Under the pieces are notes generated by a model. That model was not told the DNA's origin. It worked only from the letters and a program-made list of their open reading frames with translations, and made no database searches. A stretch of 60,000 nt of DNA from Membranipora membranacea (taxonomy: Eukaryota; Bryozoa; Gymnolaemata; Cheilostomatida; Membraniporidae), in assembly GCA_914767715.1 (NCBI GenBank), contig OU612072.1, positions 13,270,001 to 13,330,000 of the forward strand, read 5' to 3'. The position numbers and the translations under genes are program-made. How positions within the stretch are numbered: the first letter of the stretch is position 1; every line of letters begins with the position of its first letter. Below are positions 1 through 11,261 of this stretch, one piece after another.

Positions 1-918
1 ATTTTACTCTCGATTCTGTAGAAACCTAATACACAACAATACCAAAGAGTCATCTTGGCCCTCACTATTACTACAATAGTGCTAGCTGTGTGCTCTGCCC
101 CTATACATTAGCGACTACCTGAATTTCAATATGCATGCATATTGGATTTAATTATCCCCTAAAATTCCTGTTTTTGATTGCTCCATAAATAACATCCTTC
201 AGGCTAAAAATGGAGTAAAAATGTCAAATAATCCAGCTCTACAATGGCACAGTACCCGGGACTAACCTTGATCCACTTGTTAATATCTGGTGATGTCAGC
301 TGTTCTTCTTAGAATTTCACTGTCATCAGTATTGCTCAATTTCCCAATCCTAGTAATATCAGGGCTCAAACATCAAACCCCACCACTGAGCACCAAAATT
401 TTACAATGCCCAGATTGAGTTGTCTGCTAGAATTTCTCTTCCCGGCGTCAATCTCTTATTGCTGTCTGTCCAGTTCTCTCATGTACTTCTCAGTCTCAAC
501 CTGATCCTTTCTCGCTGTTGCGAATGTGTTCTCAACTCTTTAGTTGTCGCAAAACGATTGTTGACCTTAGATTTTAGTAGCCATGTTTCTGATAGGTCAT
601 CATTGTCCTAGCCTTATCAAAGTGGCTAAGCTGGTACTGACTACCCTGTCTGTGTATTGAGTATCCCTGTAAACCTGACTTTTCAAGGTACAGATTCACA
701 AATTAACACATCTATCTCGCCTTATCGGGGGTGAGACGGGATAAGAGATAAATGTAAACCTCTGAATAGACGTAGAATAATATCAGGGCTATTCTAGAAG
801 TGTCACTCATCAATTAAGTTTTTATGTGGAAGCCAGCTCCTCATACAGACACATTGCACTCAAAAATTAAGATTATTAAAGAAAATAAAAATCTGTGAAT
901 GAATATAATGGAATTGTT

Positions 919-1423
919 AAAGTGTCTAGGAAAGCAAAAGACAACCACTGTTCATATCGAAGTTTTGCCATTGTAATGAACAAAAATATTAAACTTGTTT
1001 CGCACAAGGACATTTTTGAATGACGTAACCTAATTTAAAGTGCGAAAATCCAGGTTCTAGAAGTTTCTACAGTATGTCATCTCCCCTGTTATGTGTTGAC
1101 ACTAAACTATCTTGCTTTATGTTACCGTCATCGAATACTTATTTTTTGTCATGTCTAGTGTAAGTAGAGCAGCCTTGTGAATGTTCTAGGTAGGCCAGGA
1201 CTAGGCTTACTGTTAAACTGTAAGTGTATCATCCTTTGAATGTGAGTCCGTTACAGGGGAGATAAATTAATGTAGTCTCTTCTAGACCTTAGATTTTCGC
1301 ACTTTAAATTAGGTTAAATCATTCAATAATGTCCTTGTGCAAAAAAATTTACTTTTTTTGTTCATTGCAATGACAAAGCTTTGATATGAACAGTGGTTGT
1401 TTTTTGCTTTCCAAGAGACTTTA
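919..1423. mobile_element. Foldback element FB1, copy 1 (MITE-like)
   Basis: The two ends are inverted copies of each other over about 180-190 bases. Both outer ends carry the AAGTGTCTAGGAAAGC type sequence and run inward through a shared block containing GCACTTTAAATTAGGTTA. The centre is non-repetitive and about 120-150 bp. No reading frame is inside. Long inverted termini and no coding capacity are typical of MITEs or foldback transposons. The same element occupies the same place in every arm, so it predates the array. Confidence 0.75.
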
Positions 1424-1587
1424 AAACTGTATTAAGAAACAGTTGTATTGAAGTATCCTGATTAAACAAAATAATCATTGCTCAATATTTTGTTCCAATC
1501 CCTATCAACATCAATAGTCTTTTGGTACTTTCAATCAATGATATTCGGGGCTCAAATGTCTTTCAACTCATAGAGCTTGGAAATAAA

Positions 1588-1655
1588 TAGGCAAAAGCGC
1601 TGACATAGTACTTGTGAAAATTTTCACAAGTACACGTTCGCCTTTTGCTTATTGA
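1588..1655. repeat. Hairpin with a perfect 26-bp palindromic core
   Basis: Positions 1608-1633 form a perfect palindrome built on GTACTTGTGAAAA and its complement. Imperfect inverted flanks (AGGCAAAAGCG against CGCCTTTTGC) extend the stem to about 65 bp. Related versions lie beside each C frame, at about 6.50, 17.15, 25.41, 35.85 and 50.17 kb, mostly with mismatches in the stem. Confidence 0.7.
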
Positions 1656-1808
1656 GAGGCCATGTCAATTTTTCCTTAAACCGTAGGGATATTCTAACCA
1701 TGACCAAAACCATTATGCCCTGAGCTCCACACTTTGTACGAGTTTGTATTCTTGTAAATACAAAGAAGTTTACCTGCACTTGACAAATTTAAATAAATTG
1801 ATTTTTAT

Positions 1809-2015
1809 TCAATAACCATTGTATAGGGTAGTGAAGAGTATGTTGTCCGCCACTCCTGTTCCATATAAAAGGACTTTCATAAAAAATCCTCCGATGGGAA
1901 CAGCCAGGGAGATTATCCATATGATTATAAAATTTTGGTTTCCAAAAACGTGTGACACTTTTTGCAAGCTGTTTAATTGGTTGAACAACGAATCGTCTTT
2001 TACCTGCAGCACCAT
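1809..2015 (-). pseudogene. C frame, copy 1: 68-codon one-TM reading frame
   Basis: An ATG-started 68-residue frame with a polar start (LFNQLNSLQKV) and one strong hydrophobic segment at about residues 29-50 (IIIWIISLAVPIGGFFMKVLL). It ends ...LYNGY and stop, and the TGA overlaps an AATAAA signal. Alternatively it is a terminal exon, because CTGCAG at the start could serve as an acceptor. This copy keeps stop and poly(A) motif together, unlike most others. Neighbours are D on the same strand and FB1. I do not recognise the family. Because several other copies are broken, it may be a decaying gene fragment copied with the array; whether this copy is expressed is unknown. Confidence 0.35.
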
Positions 2016-2505
2016 TAGTGTTTGATTATTGGCACTTAGAATGTCCCTGGGATGAAGGAAATAAGGAAACATGTGAAATTACCTCTGTATGCACCTAGAT
2101 TAACCTCATAGTGATCTTCATGCTTGATTGTAGCAAAAATATCAATTAATTGAGTGGATCATATTCGCTGTAAGCGTTGCTATGAATTATTCTGCACTAG
2201 ATAAATAAATCAAATTAAAAAAGAGATGAGAGATTTGATATCATTGTCATTGGAGTTTTGGTTTTCAATGTTGATTTACTGCAACAAATCTGATTGTCGA
2301 CCAGTGTGGGTAAACGTTAAACTATACAGTAATTAGTTTTAGTTTAATAAGAAGAATGAGCTGCTTGTACCATCAACGATTGTTTCAAACTGATTGTTTA
2401 GTTTCCAACAACATTTAACAATTTGAATTCAAATCACTCAATAACCTCATCAAGATTTGGTTTATCCATATGGTTTTATCATTCAGGGAAAACACCCTCA
2501 TCGAG

Positions 2506-2691
2506 CTATACACTTCTCGTAACGCACATATGTATGAATATTTCATCATAGCAACCTTTGGATGAATTCACAGCTAGCCATTTGTCCGCTGTTAAACACT
2601 TCATCGATCGTTTTACGCCCTGATGTTGACAGAAATCACATGTCAAAGACATAGCTAAATAGCTAATTGTAAAGAAAAATTCCGAAATCAT
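2506..2691 (-). pseudogene. D frame, copy 1: Cys-containing frame, frameshifted
   Basis: The first ~50 codons match the intact D copies (CDFCQHQG, KCLTADKWLAVNSS, GCYDEIF). A two-base loss near 2532 relative to the others changes frame, and a stop follows early. The C-x2-C start and later Cys residues weakly recall a B-box or zinc-ribbon layout, but no full ligand set can be assigned. Product unknown. Confidence 0.4.
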
Positions 2692-2869
2692 AAAGCAGCT
2701 TTCTTCTTATTTTAAATCACAATATTAGATATAGATATATAGATATGCTATTTTAATCAGTAAGTGTGTTATCCTTCCGTGACGATAAGTTGACAAATAC
2801 ATTCCAAACTTTGAGGTTTAATTTCTGACACACGGTTTAGACTACTGGAACGGTAATTTATGTCACAAT

Positions 2870-2949
2870 AATTTATAATGGGCCAGTGGGCCTGCAAACT
2901 TTTAACTTGCAAGTTTAAAGTTTGCAGGCCCACTGGCCCATTATAAATT
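2870..2949. repeat. 80-bp near-perfect palindrome at an inversion tip
   Basis: Positions 2870-2902 and 2917-2949 are exact reverse complements, and the 14-base centre contains a further perfect 12-bp palindrome (AACTTGCAAGTT). The only mismatched pair is 2903/2916. The left half is ordinary unit sequence, as at about 37.12 kb. The right half is the same sequence folded back on itself, as expected from a snap-back template switch at CTTG/CAAG. Confidence 0.9.
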
Positions 2950-3018
2950 GTTAATTATAATTTTTGTTAAACTTCCTGTGCGTTACTCCGAGTAACTTTT
3001 TAACTGGACGACAGATAT

Positions 3019-3510
3019 TTGAAATCTTGCCCCGCTTCCGCCAGTCTCTTCTCCATAACTCAAAGTTTTTCAACGAGGATCTGGATTTACAAATTGCATT
3101 GCATTCTACAACCTATCATGGTCAATTCATATATTTATGAGTCTCAAAATCTTGTACAAAGATGCTCAAAAACTCTGAATAGCGGAGTGATGCAAACACT
3201 GTTGCTAATATACAATACAATATCATAAAGTTGCCACCTATAATTATATGCATATGTGATTGATTAAAAGTTTAATTAAAATCAGATGTCTTATCACTCG
3301 TCTATCCCGCAGCATAGGCGGCGAAATAATATTATTGCCTTATTGGCGAGACAATTTGCTCCCTGTTTGCAGGCAGGTCGGAGCACACCTTGGGGTCAAC
3401 AAATCCCCAGTATAAAATGGACTGCAGTGGGATTCGAACCCACAACCTTCAACACTTGCATGTTGAAGTCTAGCGCTCTCACCAACTGAGCCACCTCCTA
3501 CTACTATTCC
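3019..3510 (-). mobile_element. tRNA-derived SINE, interrupted copy
   Basis: Read on the minus strand from about 3500, it has a Pol III A-box (TGGCTCAGTTGG) and a B-box (GGTTCGAATCC, 3430-3440) within a tRNA-like T-arm. The anticodon stem is over-long and the acceptor arm does not pair, so it is not a functional tRNA. The tail seen intact at 23.15-23.23 kb is split here by about 280 bp of extra sequence (roughly 3060-3340). The flanks match those at 23.0 kb, so this is the same insertion copied by duplication. Confidence 0.65.
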
Positions 3511-3599
3511 TATGGTATACTGTCCAGATTTTTTTATCGTAAAGTCAATCTGAAAACCATTAAACTGCATTTTGGGAATTTGTTATTCGGTAGACATAG

Positions 3600-5085
3600 G
3601 ATGTCTCATAAAGAGATGATTTGGTTAATCCATGAATACTTTAACAGTGTCTACCATTTTAGGAATCGCAAGTAGTGTAAAACTCTTGACAACTTTACAC
3701 ATAGCCTATATAAAACATGACGGTATATTCAAAACTTGATATGTATGCAGATATCTGCCATTCTTTTGCGAAGTCTTGAAAAACATTTTGTTTACGAAAG
3801 CAGTAATGAATTCTGAGGTAACCATTTTTCATCATGATCCTTTGAAGTGAAGAAAAATGATTCAAATGACATGAAAAATACTCAACAAAGTACCATTTGC
3901 ACCATTTGCGACGTTAGTTGGTTCGAGCTATTGCAATGTTTAAAAAGTTGCGTTGTTTGAGGGTTCAACACATCCCTATATTTGCACTTTTTTGTAAACT
4001 GTCATCCAGATTTATGCCCCTCTGATATGGGAATCTTTAAAGCTGTACGATGAAGAAATATGTTCCCTAAAAAGGGGTTTTAAATACACAGAGAAGGTAG
4101 TAAATGCAAGCTCAGACATTTTTCAGGATTTAGCAAGTTGAGATACTTTTTTTGAGTTGAAACGTTCGCACCAACAAATAAAAGGGAACAGGGCAATCTG
4201 GGCATTGTAAAAAAATTGATGACTCTAAATCTGGGCATTCCAAAAAGTTTGCTCTAGAGTGGTTGGGTTTGATGTTGGAGTCCTGAAATTATTAAAGCTG
4301 AAAAATAATGGAGCGCAAATTTAAGAAGAAGAGCTCACGTCATCAATTCTCAACCAATTGATTAAGTTAAGTCCCAGGTATCATGGTGTGCTGGACCAAA
4401 TGACATTTTCATCTCAGTTTTCGGTGTGCTGTAAATTACTTGCATGCATGATCCGGTCATATTTGTGAACCCTATTTTAGGAATCAATTCAATCAACACT
4501 GCAATCAAATTCAAAGGCCGACAGTCTCTAGAAGGTACAGAACTGTGTGAAGGGCAGTGCACACCTCTATCAATTCCTAAATGATGGGGAGTGACAAAAC
4601 TCTTTAAAATTGTTTTGTATTTTGGTTCTGCAAACAGTTTCAAAAACATCAAAAATGGAAATCAATCCAAACATAAAACATAGCCATTCGGTTTCATACT
4701 CTTGCCATCTTTTTCCTAGTATTATTGAAGCAGACAATACAAAGACAGATTCACATAGTGATATCGTACATTATAAATTTTACATGTCACAATATACATT
4801 CTATATAGATGAATATGCAACAATTTTCAATATACTGATTGATGCCTTAAATTAACCATGGGTATTATAACCATATGTACCAGCATCAATTGTTTAAATT
4901 GATTGTGCATTTTGAAAATTACCACACAACGGCCTAAACACTCAAGTTGATGTTACCACTTACCATTGTTCAAATTATATAAATGTAATGGTAGTTGAAC
5001 TTTCAGACCATTCAATCTCCGCGTCAGACTTTTTATATAATCACAGCCATCCAAATGGAATGTGATATTGTATGTTTTCTCTGAG
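3600..5085 (-). repeat. Segment Y plus FB2-like remnant (no gene)
   Basis: About 3.6-4.6 kb is the reverse complement of 22.01-22.98 kb and of 48.48-49.44 kb. From 4.1 to 5.0 kb it is also a diverged paralogue of 8.0-8.95 kb: both run through a GAAGCAGACA block, a TATATAGAT block, the inner part of FB2 and a 'gtagttgaactttcaaga'-like tail in the same order. Frames at 4362-4652 and 4610-4855 lack conservation between copies and are not called. Confidence 0.6.
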
Positions 5086-5262
5086 TTAACCAAAGTTGTC
5101 GCTCTGATCATCATAGACACAGATCAAGCGTAATTTGACGAAGTTTATTTTGCATAGAAAATCGTGGCATATCATGAATGTGTAGTTAATGCCACTGGTT
5201 TGATTTTCCAGTGTATTTTGTATGTCAACGTCAATTTCTGACAAAAGTTCAGGGCCAAGTTC
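5086..5262 (-). pseudogene. X frame, copy 1: 59-codon exon-like frame
   Basis: A putative acceptor (CCCCAG) is followed by 58 sense codons and a stop. The residues include ELGPELLSEID, NTLENQT, YTFMICHDFLC and YDDQSDNFG. The same 59-codon frame from acceptor to stop survives in the copies at 37.20 and 47.84 kb, with substitutions but no indels. A longer open stretch continues upstream here to 5337 but is broken in the other copies. It could be a terminal exon of an unrecognised gene. There are two Cys and no membrane segment. Confidence 0.35.
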
Positions 5263-5520
5263 CTGGGGAATCAATGGTTTTTTAAGCTTCCTGTGCGTTC
5301 TGGTCCAGGTGTAAAGTTTGCAGGCCCACTGGCACATTATAGATTGTTTTGACGTAAATTACCGGTCCAGTAGTCTAAACCATGTGTCAGAGATTAACCT
5401 CAAAGTTAGGAATGTATTTGTCAACTTATCGTCACAGAAGGATAACACACTCACTGATTAAAATAGCATATCTATATATCTATATCTAATATTGTGATTT
5501 AAAATAAGCAGAAAGCTGCT

Positions 5521-5790
5521 CTATGATTTCGGAATTTTTCTTTACAGTTAGCTATTTAGCTATGTCTTTGATATGTGACTTCTGTCAACATCAGGGCCTA
5601 AAACGATCGATGAAGTGTTTAATAGTAATTGGCTAGCTGTGAACTCATCGGAAGGTTGCTATGATGAAATATTCATATACATATGTGCGTTACGAGAAGT
5701 GTATAGCTCAATGAGGGTGTTTTCACTGAATGATGAAACCAGATGGATGAACAAAATCTTGATGAGGTTATTGAGTAATTTGAATAGTTG
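5521..5790 (+). pseudogene. D frame, copy 2, disrupted
   Basis: Matches the D frame from its ATG (MISEFFF). A small deletion around 5620-5627, where other copies encode TADKW, introduces a shift and a stop. The downstream part still matches other copies at DNA level to about 5780. Not functional as written. Confidence 0.4.
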
Positions 5791-6160
5791 ATGGTACCAG
5801 CAGCTCATTCTTCTTATTAAACTAAATCTAATTACTGTATAGTTTAACGTTTACCCACACTGGTCTACAATCAGATTTGTTGCGGTAATTCAACATTGAA
5901 AACCAAAGCTCCAATGACAATGATATCAAATCTCTCATCTCTTTGTTAATTTTATTCAATATCTAGTGCAGAATTATTCATAGAAACGCTTACAGAGAAT
6001 ATGATCCACTCAAGTGATTGATATTTTTGCTACAATCAAGCATTAAGATCACCATGAGGTTAATCTAGCTACATACAGAGGTAGTTTCACAGGTTTCCTT
6101 ATTTCCTTCATCCTAGGGACATTCTAACTTGTAGCTTAAAGTGCCAATAATCAAACACTA

Positions 6161-6460
6161 ATGGTGCTGCAGGCAAAAGACCACACGTTGTTCAACCAAT
6201 TAAACAGCTGCCAAAAATTGCCACATGTTTTGGGCAACCAAAATAATATAATCAAATGGATAATCTTCCTGGCTGTTCCCATCGGAGGATTTCTTATGAA
6301 AGTCCTTTTATATGGAACAGGAGCGGCGGACAACATACTCTTCACTACCCTATACAATTATTTAAATTTGTCAAGCGCAGGTAAACCTCTTTGTATTTAT
6401 AAGAATACAAACTCGTACAAAGTGTGCAGCTCAGGGCATAATGGTATTGGTCATGGTTAG
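6161..6460 (+). pseudogene. C frame, copy 2, with extended C-terminus
   Basis: An ATG-started frame of 99 residues. The core matches copy 1, with one membrane segment at about residues 29-50 (IIKWIIFLAVPIGGFLMKVLL). A ~20-base deletion removes the GGTTAT-TGA-AATAAA block after LYN, so translation runs on through LSSAGKPLCIY to a later stop. The extension is therefore former 3' flank. A GTAAAC at the end of the conserved block could act as a splice donor. Confidence 0.3.
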
Positions 6461-6729
6461 AAAATCGGTTTAAGGAAAAATTGACATGCCCTCCCAATAG
6501 GCAAAAGGCTAACGTGTACTTATGAAAATATTCACAAGTACATTTATGTCAGCGCTTTTGCCTATTTATTTCCAAGGTCTATGAGTTGAAAGACATTTGA
6601 GCCCCAAATATCAATGATTGAAAGTACCAAAAGACAATAAATGTTGATAGAGATAGGAACAAAATATGGAACAATGATTATCTTGTTTAATTAGGAATCT
6701 TCAATACAACTGTTTATCAATGCAGTTTT

Positions 6730-7233
6730 AAAGTGTCTAGGGAAAGCAAAAGACAACCGGTGTTCATATCAAAGCTTTGCCATTGCAATGAAAAAACAAA
6801 GTAATTTTTTTGCACAAGGACATTATTGAATGATTTAACCTAATTTAAAGTGGGAAAATCTAGGATCTAGAAGAGACTAAATTATTTTATCTCCCCTGTA
6901 ACGGACTCACATTTAAAGGATGATACAATTACAGTATAACAGTAAGCCTAGCCCTGGGATTGCCTAGAACATTTACAAGGCTGCTTTACTTACACTAGAC
7001 ATTATCAAAAATTAGTATTGGATGATGATAGCGTAGACAAAGATAATTTAGTGATAACACGTAACAGGGGAGATGACATACTGTAGATCCTTCTAGAAAA
7101 AGGATTTTCGCACTTTAAATTAGGTTACGTCAGTCATAAATGTCCTTGTGCAAAAAAATTTACCATTTCTGTTTATTACAATGGCCAAGCTTTGATATGA
7201 ACAGTGGTTGTTTTTTGCTTTCCTAGTCACTTT
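6730..7233. mobile_element. Foldback element FB1, copy 2
   Basis: About 500 bp with long inverted ends (AAGTGTCTAGG... and ...CCTAGTCACTT), in reversed orientation to copy 1 because it lies in the opposite arm. No reading frame. Confidence 0.75.
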
Positions 7234-8597
7234 AGTCAGTATATCTACGTCAATTCCATGATATTCACTCACAGATTTTTATTTTCTTTTATTATCTTAT
7301 TTTTTGAGTGGAATGTGTCTGTATGAGGAACTGGCTTCCACATAAAAACTTAATTGATGAGTGACACTTCTAGAATATAACTGATATTATTCTACGTCTA
7401 TTCAAAAGTTTAGATTTATCTCCTGTCTCAATCCGGCTTTCCCTATCACCTACGGTTAATTAATTGAGGGAAATCTCTCATTCAAAGAAGAGCTAATCTG
7501 TTGAAAACAAAGCCAAAGATAATTGTTTCCGAGAAGGGACCACTGATTCATTGAGGTAAGCGACAAAATCGTTTAATATTTTATCGAAAATAGTATTTTG
7601 TATTTTTTGCAAAATTAGAAAATTTTCACCATTGAGCCACCCCGTAACTCAACTGAATCGTTTAGGTAGTGTGTGGCTAGCAAGGGTCATCTCAAGTCTC
7701 ATTTGACGCATGTGCTCATAACTAATGTCTTGCAATTCAACTTATCGCTAATCTACCCACATTTTTTTAAACTAAGATCATCTTAATCTTTAACTTGATG
7801 AGTTTATTATTGCCTCATTTGATAACCAATTAGCAGAGTATTAAATTGAGGTTTACATGATAGTCAATAGTTAGATCTCGTACAAGTGTGAAAATAGAGC
7901 GGAGTTGTGTGGATTCATAAACACTCCGTTATTGCTATTCTGTTGTAAGCTGTCACCCTAGATAAGGCGACATAGATGTGTTAATTTGAGAGTCTGTACC
8001 TTGAAAAGAAATGTTTACAGGGATACTTAATACACAGACAGGGTAGTCAGTACCAGCTTAGCCACTTTGATAAGGCTAGGACAACGATGACCTATCAGAA
8101 ACATGGCTACTAAAATTTAAGGTCAACAAACTTTTTGCGACAAGTGGATCAAGGTCAGTCCCGGGTACTGTGCCATTGCAGAGCTGGATAATTTGACATT
8201 TTTTCTCCATTTTTAGCCTGAAGGAAGCTATTTATGGTGCAAGCATGAACAGGAATTTTAGGGGATAATTAAATCAAAAACGCATGCAAATCGAAATACA
8301 GGTAGTCGCTAATGTATAGGGACAGAGCACACAGCTACCACTATTGTAGTAATAGTTAGGGCCAAGACGACTCTTTTGTAACGTTGTGTATTAGGGTTCT
8401 ACAGAATCGAGAGTAAAATAACAGCCCACAGGAAATCAGTCCAAACATGTATCATAACCGTTTGGTTGTATACTATCCCGTTGTGCCTCCATCCCTCAAT
8501 GAAGCAGACAGTCTCAAATAGTGACATCTATTATACAAAAAACATTGTATATAGATATTATGCAACACTGTCAATACAATAAGTAATCCCTAAAATT

Positions 8598-8826
8598 AAC
8601 AACGAACAATGATAAACTACATGTACCAGTATCGATTGTTTTAAATTTGATTGTGCATTTTAAACATCACAAAAAAATTGAAAAATCAAAAAAAAATGAA
8701 AATCAATTAAATATGATATATCATATTTATTTGGTTTTCATGCCCATTGTGTGGTAATGTTTAAAATGCACAATCAAATTTAAAACAATCGATGCAGGCA
8801 CATGTAGTTTATCATTGTTCATTGTT
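8598..8826. mobile_element. Foldback element FB2, copy 1
   Basis: A near-palindrome of about 220 bp. The ends AACGAACAATGATAAACTAC and its complement run inward through ATCGATTGTTTTAAATTTG to a centre of A-rich sequence and a short ATATGATATATCATAT palindrome. No coding. It has the form of a small foldback MITE and lies about 350 bp upstream of the dfl1 TATA box, so it could contribute to the promoter region. Confidence 0.75.
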
Positions 8827-9162
8827 TAGTGGCCAAGTGAGGTTGAAAAACTCAAGCTGATGATACCACTTACAATTGTTCAAATTAAAAAAAATTGGAG
8901 GGTAGTTGAACTTTCAAGACAATCAATCGTAATATCAGACTTTTAATATATGCCTAGCCTTCGAACTTGATGAAAGTCAATTAACGCTTGTTTTAGCTCA
9001 ATGTTAATGACATTATAGAGTCATGATACAATTACTTTTATTGATCAATATCAGTCAGATTTGTAACAATGACTGAGGGCACCAGCAGGCTACCCTTTTA
9101 TCGCTTACTAATGCATTGACTTGACATTACAGTCTGCAGTGAGTTGCTTTCATTTGAAGCGT

Positions 9163-9263
9163 CCAATGAATCAACTGGTATATAAGATCTGGGAAAGCAT
9201 CAGTGTTCACTTGTCTTTCCTTCAAACTGCATAGTTGTACATTTAACAGAGAACAGAAGAGAG
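9163..9263 (+). promoter_or_regulatory. dfl1 promoter and 5' UTR exon
   Basis: CCAAT at 9163-9167, TATATAAG at 9179-9186, and transcription start expected at about 9203-9212. The non-coding exon 1 ends at 9263 with a perfect donor (GAG|GTGAGT). The block is conserved in front of all six dfl genes. Confidence 0.8.
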
Positions 9264-9767
9264 GTGAGTCAATGTATCTCTCAAAACTACTTGAGTTGAA
9301 CTATTTTTTTTGAATGACATTATTTTAATGTCTCACCACCAGCATTCACAGTCATAAACTGTTCTCTATCAAAATTATTTCTTGGCTATTCGTTGTATTG
9401 TGTTGGCCGTGATTTGCTAATATTGCTTTCTAAATTCATACTATGCTATTTTAATTTGGTCAGACGGGATCATTATTACACAATTTGTGGCGCTTGATTC
9501 GATTTATACCAAAGATTCAACAGGTTTTACCAAATTAGAAGCACAAAAAGGTTCCATAATATGACTGACCCAGATTGTAAGTCTTGCCTTGATTTTCCAG
9601 TTCACTCAACTCTCATTTGCAAGATCATGATCGGATGCATCGTAGTATAACTCATAACACTGTCTATAAATGATTGCATCCCTCTTTGTAGTTTCATTAG
9701 ACAAATTCTTTTAACTTGTTAAGTCGCCAGTGTCAAATTTTCTTTATTTACAGAGAAGAAACAAATA

Positions 9768-10589
9768 ATGAAGAGCACTATTATTATATGCATGTTTTTT
9801 GTGGTGTTCTGCGCTGTTGCCCAAGGTGAGATTGAAAATTAACCAAATTTCTCTCCTTACTACAGAAACTAATGAGACAACACTAAAACAAATAAATTTT
9901 TTTTTTGGAAAATAGTGTCGAGTTGCCTGATTTTCTTTCTTGCAATAATGTCTGACATCAAGCCTTGACACAATCTGCTAATTATTCGGGTTCTAATGTA
10001 AACTTTGACTTCGAAGAGCAATTACCTTTCCCCATTGATCAGTCTATAACTGTCAGTGTCAGTGTTGTATGTTATAGACGGCCATGAAATGAGTCACGTA
10101 TACTTCAAATTTATTTTTGTTAGCTAGCTTGCTGGACCCTTCTTCTTTGAATGACAGAACATTAACAACTTGAGATTTTGGCATTTTAATAGATGTGTAC
10201 GCCATCACAGAATCACATATTGATCAGATAACTGTTTGTTTTATACAAATGGTGCATCAATAATATGGCTATGTGAATATTAAACAATGTTATATGTGTT
10301 TATTATCTGCTTGCTTTAAACAATAGCGCATGATTATTTGCAACTATAGGTTGATAGCAAATACTTGAAGGAATTGAGTTGAATGGAAAATATCTTATGG
10401 TATTCATCCGATTTTTCAGGAAGCACTTACGAATCCCATGAAGCATATCTAAAAGAGCGTAACAGATGCCAAAACCTCGGTAGACAGTATAATGGAGCGA
10501 GGCTTGAATGTACAGAATTCTGTCAAGCAGGGCATTGCAAAGCAGAGTCAGCTGGCAGACTTCCATACTGTGGGTGCTATGAATATTAA
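9768..10589 (+). CDS. Defensin-like secreted Cys-rich peptide dfl1 (exons 9768-9825, 10420-10589)
   Basis: A 75-residue precursor. Exon 2 starts at 9754 after TTTACAG, and its ATG opens a 19-residue hydrophobic signal sequence (MKSTIIICMFFVVFCAVAQ). It ends CAAG|GTGAGA, a phase-1 intron. Exon 3 (TTTTTCAG|GA) encodes the mature peptide: a charged, probably helical N-terminus (GSTYESHEAYLKERNR) and six cysteines spaced C-x13-C-x3-C-x4-C-x10-C-x-C, ending CGCYEY. The C-x3-C, G-x-C and C-x-C features are those of the CSalpha/beta defensin and short-toxin superfamily. The x4 loop and the 16 residues before the first Cys are unusual. AATAAA is at 10637-10642. Likely exported as an antimicrobial or other effector; target unknown. 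This copy alone has CK after the GH motif and a Pro before the fifth Cys. Confidence 0.85.
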
Positions 10590-11261
10590 GCAACACAGTG
10601 GAACAAATAGTTCTGTAACTCGTTCTCTTTGTTTGAAATAAATGAAATGAGTGAACCCAAAAAGTTTTTGATATCGGTTGTCTTGGAGATAACTATAATT
10701 ATAGTATTGACTAATTGAGATTCACCAAAATTATACTATTGGTTTTCACATAAGTGTCAGTTAGCGAAAATTCCCTAATATAATGGCAGATGTACATGTC
10801 AAATAACTTCTTTCTTGGCCAAATATTGTATCAAGATTCTTAGCATCCCAGTCATAGAGCTACTCTGGTCTGAAAATTGTTGATTTAGCCACAGACAACA
10901 AGTCCTGTGCTAAAGTTCGGATCAGTTAGTGTACATCAGTTTAATTTGAAACTGAAACGCTGATCATCTGATCGGTCTAACATAACCCCGCATTGTATTT
11001 CATTAGTAGATTCTGTTAACCAATTAAATGTGTTGTTGAATAACATGACCCAGCATTTACTTTAACAATGAGATTGTATTAACTGATTAAATTGAATCCC
11101 TAACACCATCGACCCAGCAGTTTATTTCATTTACTGATGCTATTGACTGATAAAACAATGACAATATTGTATAAATATCAAATCACCTACGGTAAACCAT
11201 TTCTGATCACTTCTTGTTCCTGTTCATCACATGACTGCTACCATCACACCACCATCATCAG

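Larger units (their letters stand above)
1..2870 (-). repeat. Array arm R1 (partial, inverted unit)
   Basis: This stretch is the reverse complement, with scattered differences, of about 5.3-8.4 kb. It carries in order the sequence flanking FB2, foldback FB1, the C frame and the D frame, the last three in minus-strand sense. The window starts inside the unit: the first bases match the reverse of about 8.40 kb, and the peptide gene expected beyond them lies outside to the left. No complete gene is seen in 1-900. A 63-codon frame at 420-611 starts at TTG, is repeated in other arms, and is not treated as a gene. Confidence 0.85.
5280..11150 (+). repeat. Array arm R2 (complete unit, forward)
   Basis: Order: D (5521), C (6161), hairpin, FB1 (6730), non-coding 7.25-8.6 kb, FB2 (8598), peptide gene dfl1 (9.18-10.64) and its 3' flank. 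The part from about 5.75 kb onward pairs as an inverted repeat with R3, leaving a spacer at 11.15-12.27 kb. In 7.25-8.6 kb I see no gene; a stretch near 8.05-8.15 kb is the complement of the TTG-started frame of R1. Confidence 0.85.

Noticed and set aside
420-611. 63-codon hydrophobic frame (SARISLP...) repeated at 15389, 34282, 44475 and 51771
   Set aside because: It begins at TTG, not ATG, and no splice context joins it to another exon. The repeated presence is explained by the array.
2506-2691. Naming the D frame as a B-box/TRIM exon
   Set aside because: Only C-x2-C and one KC resemble that family. The spacing of later Cys and His does not give a complete zinc site, so no family name is assigned.
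3422-3500. Possible tRNA gene (also at 23056 and 57667)
   Set aside because: A- and B-boxes and the T-arm are good, but the anticodon arm is too long and the acceptor arm does not pair; SINE bodies follow.
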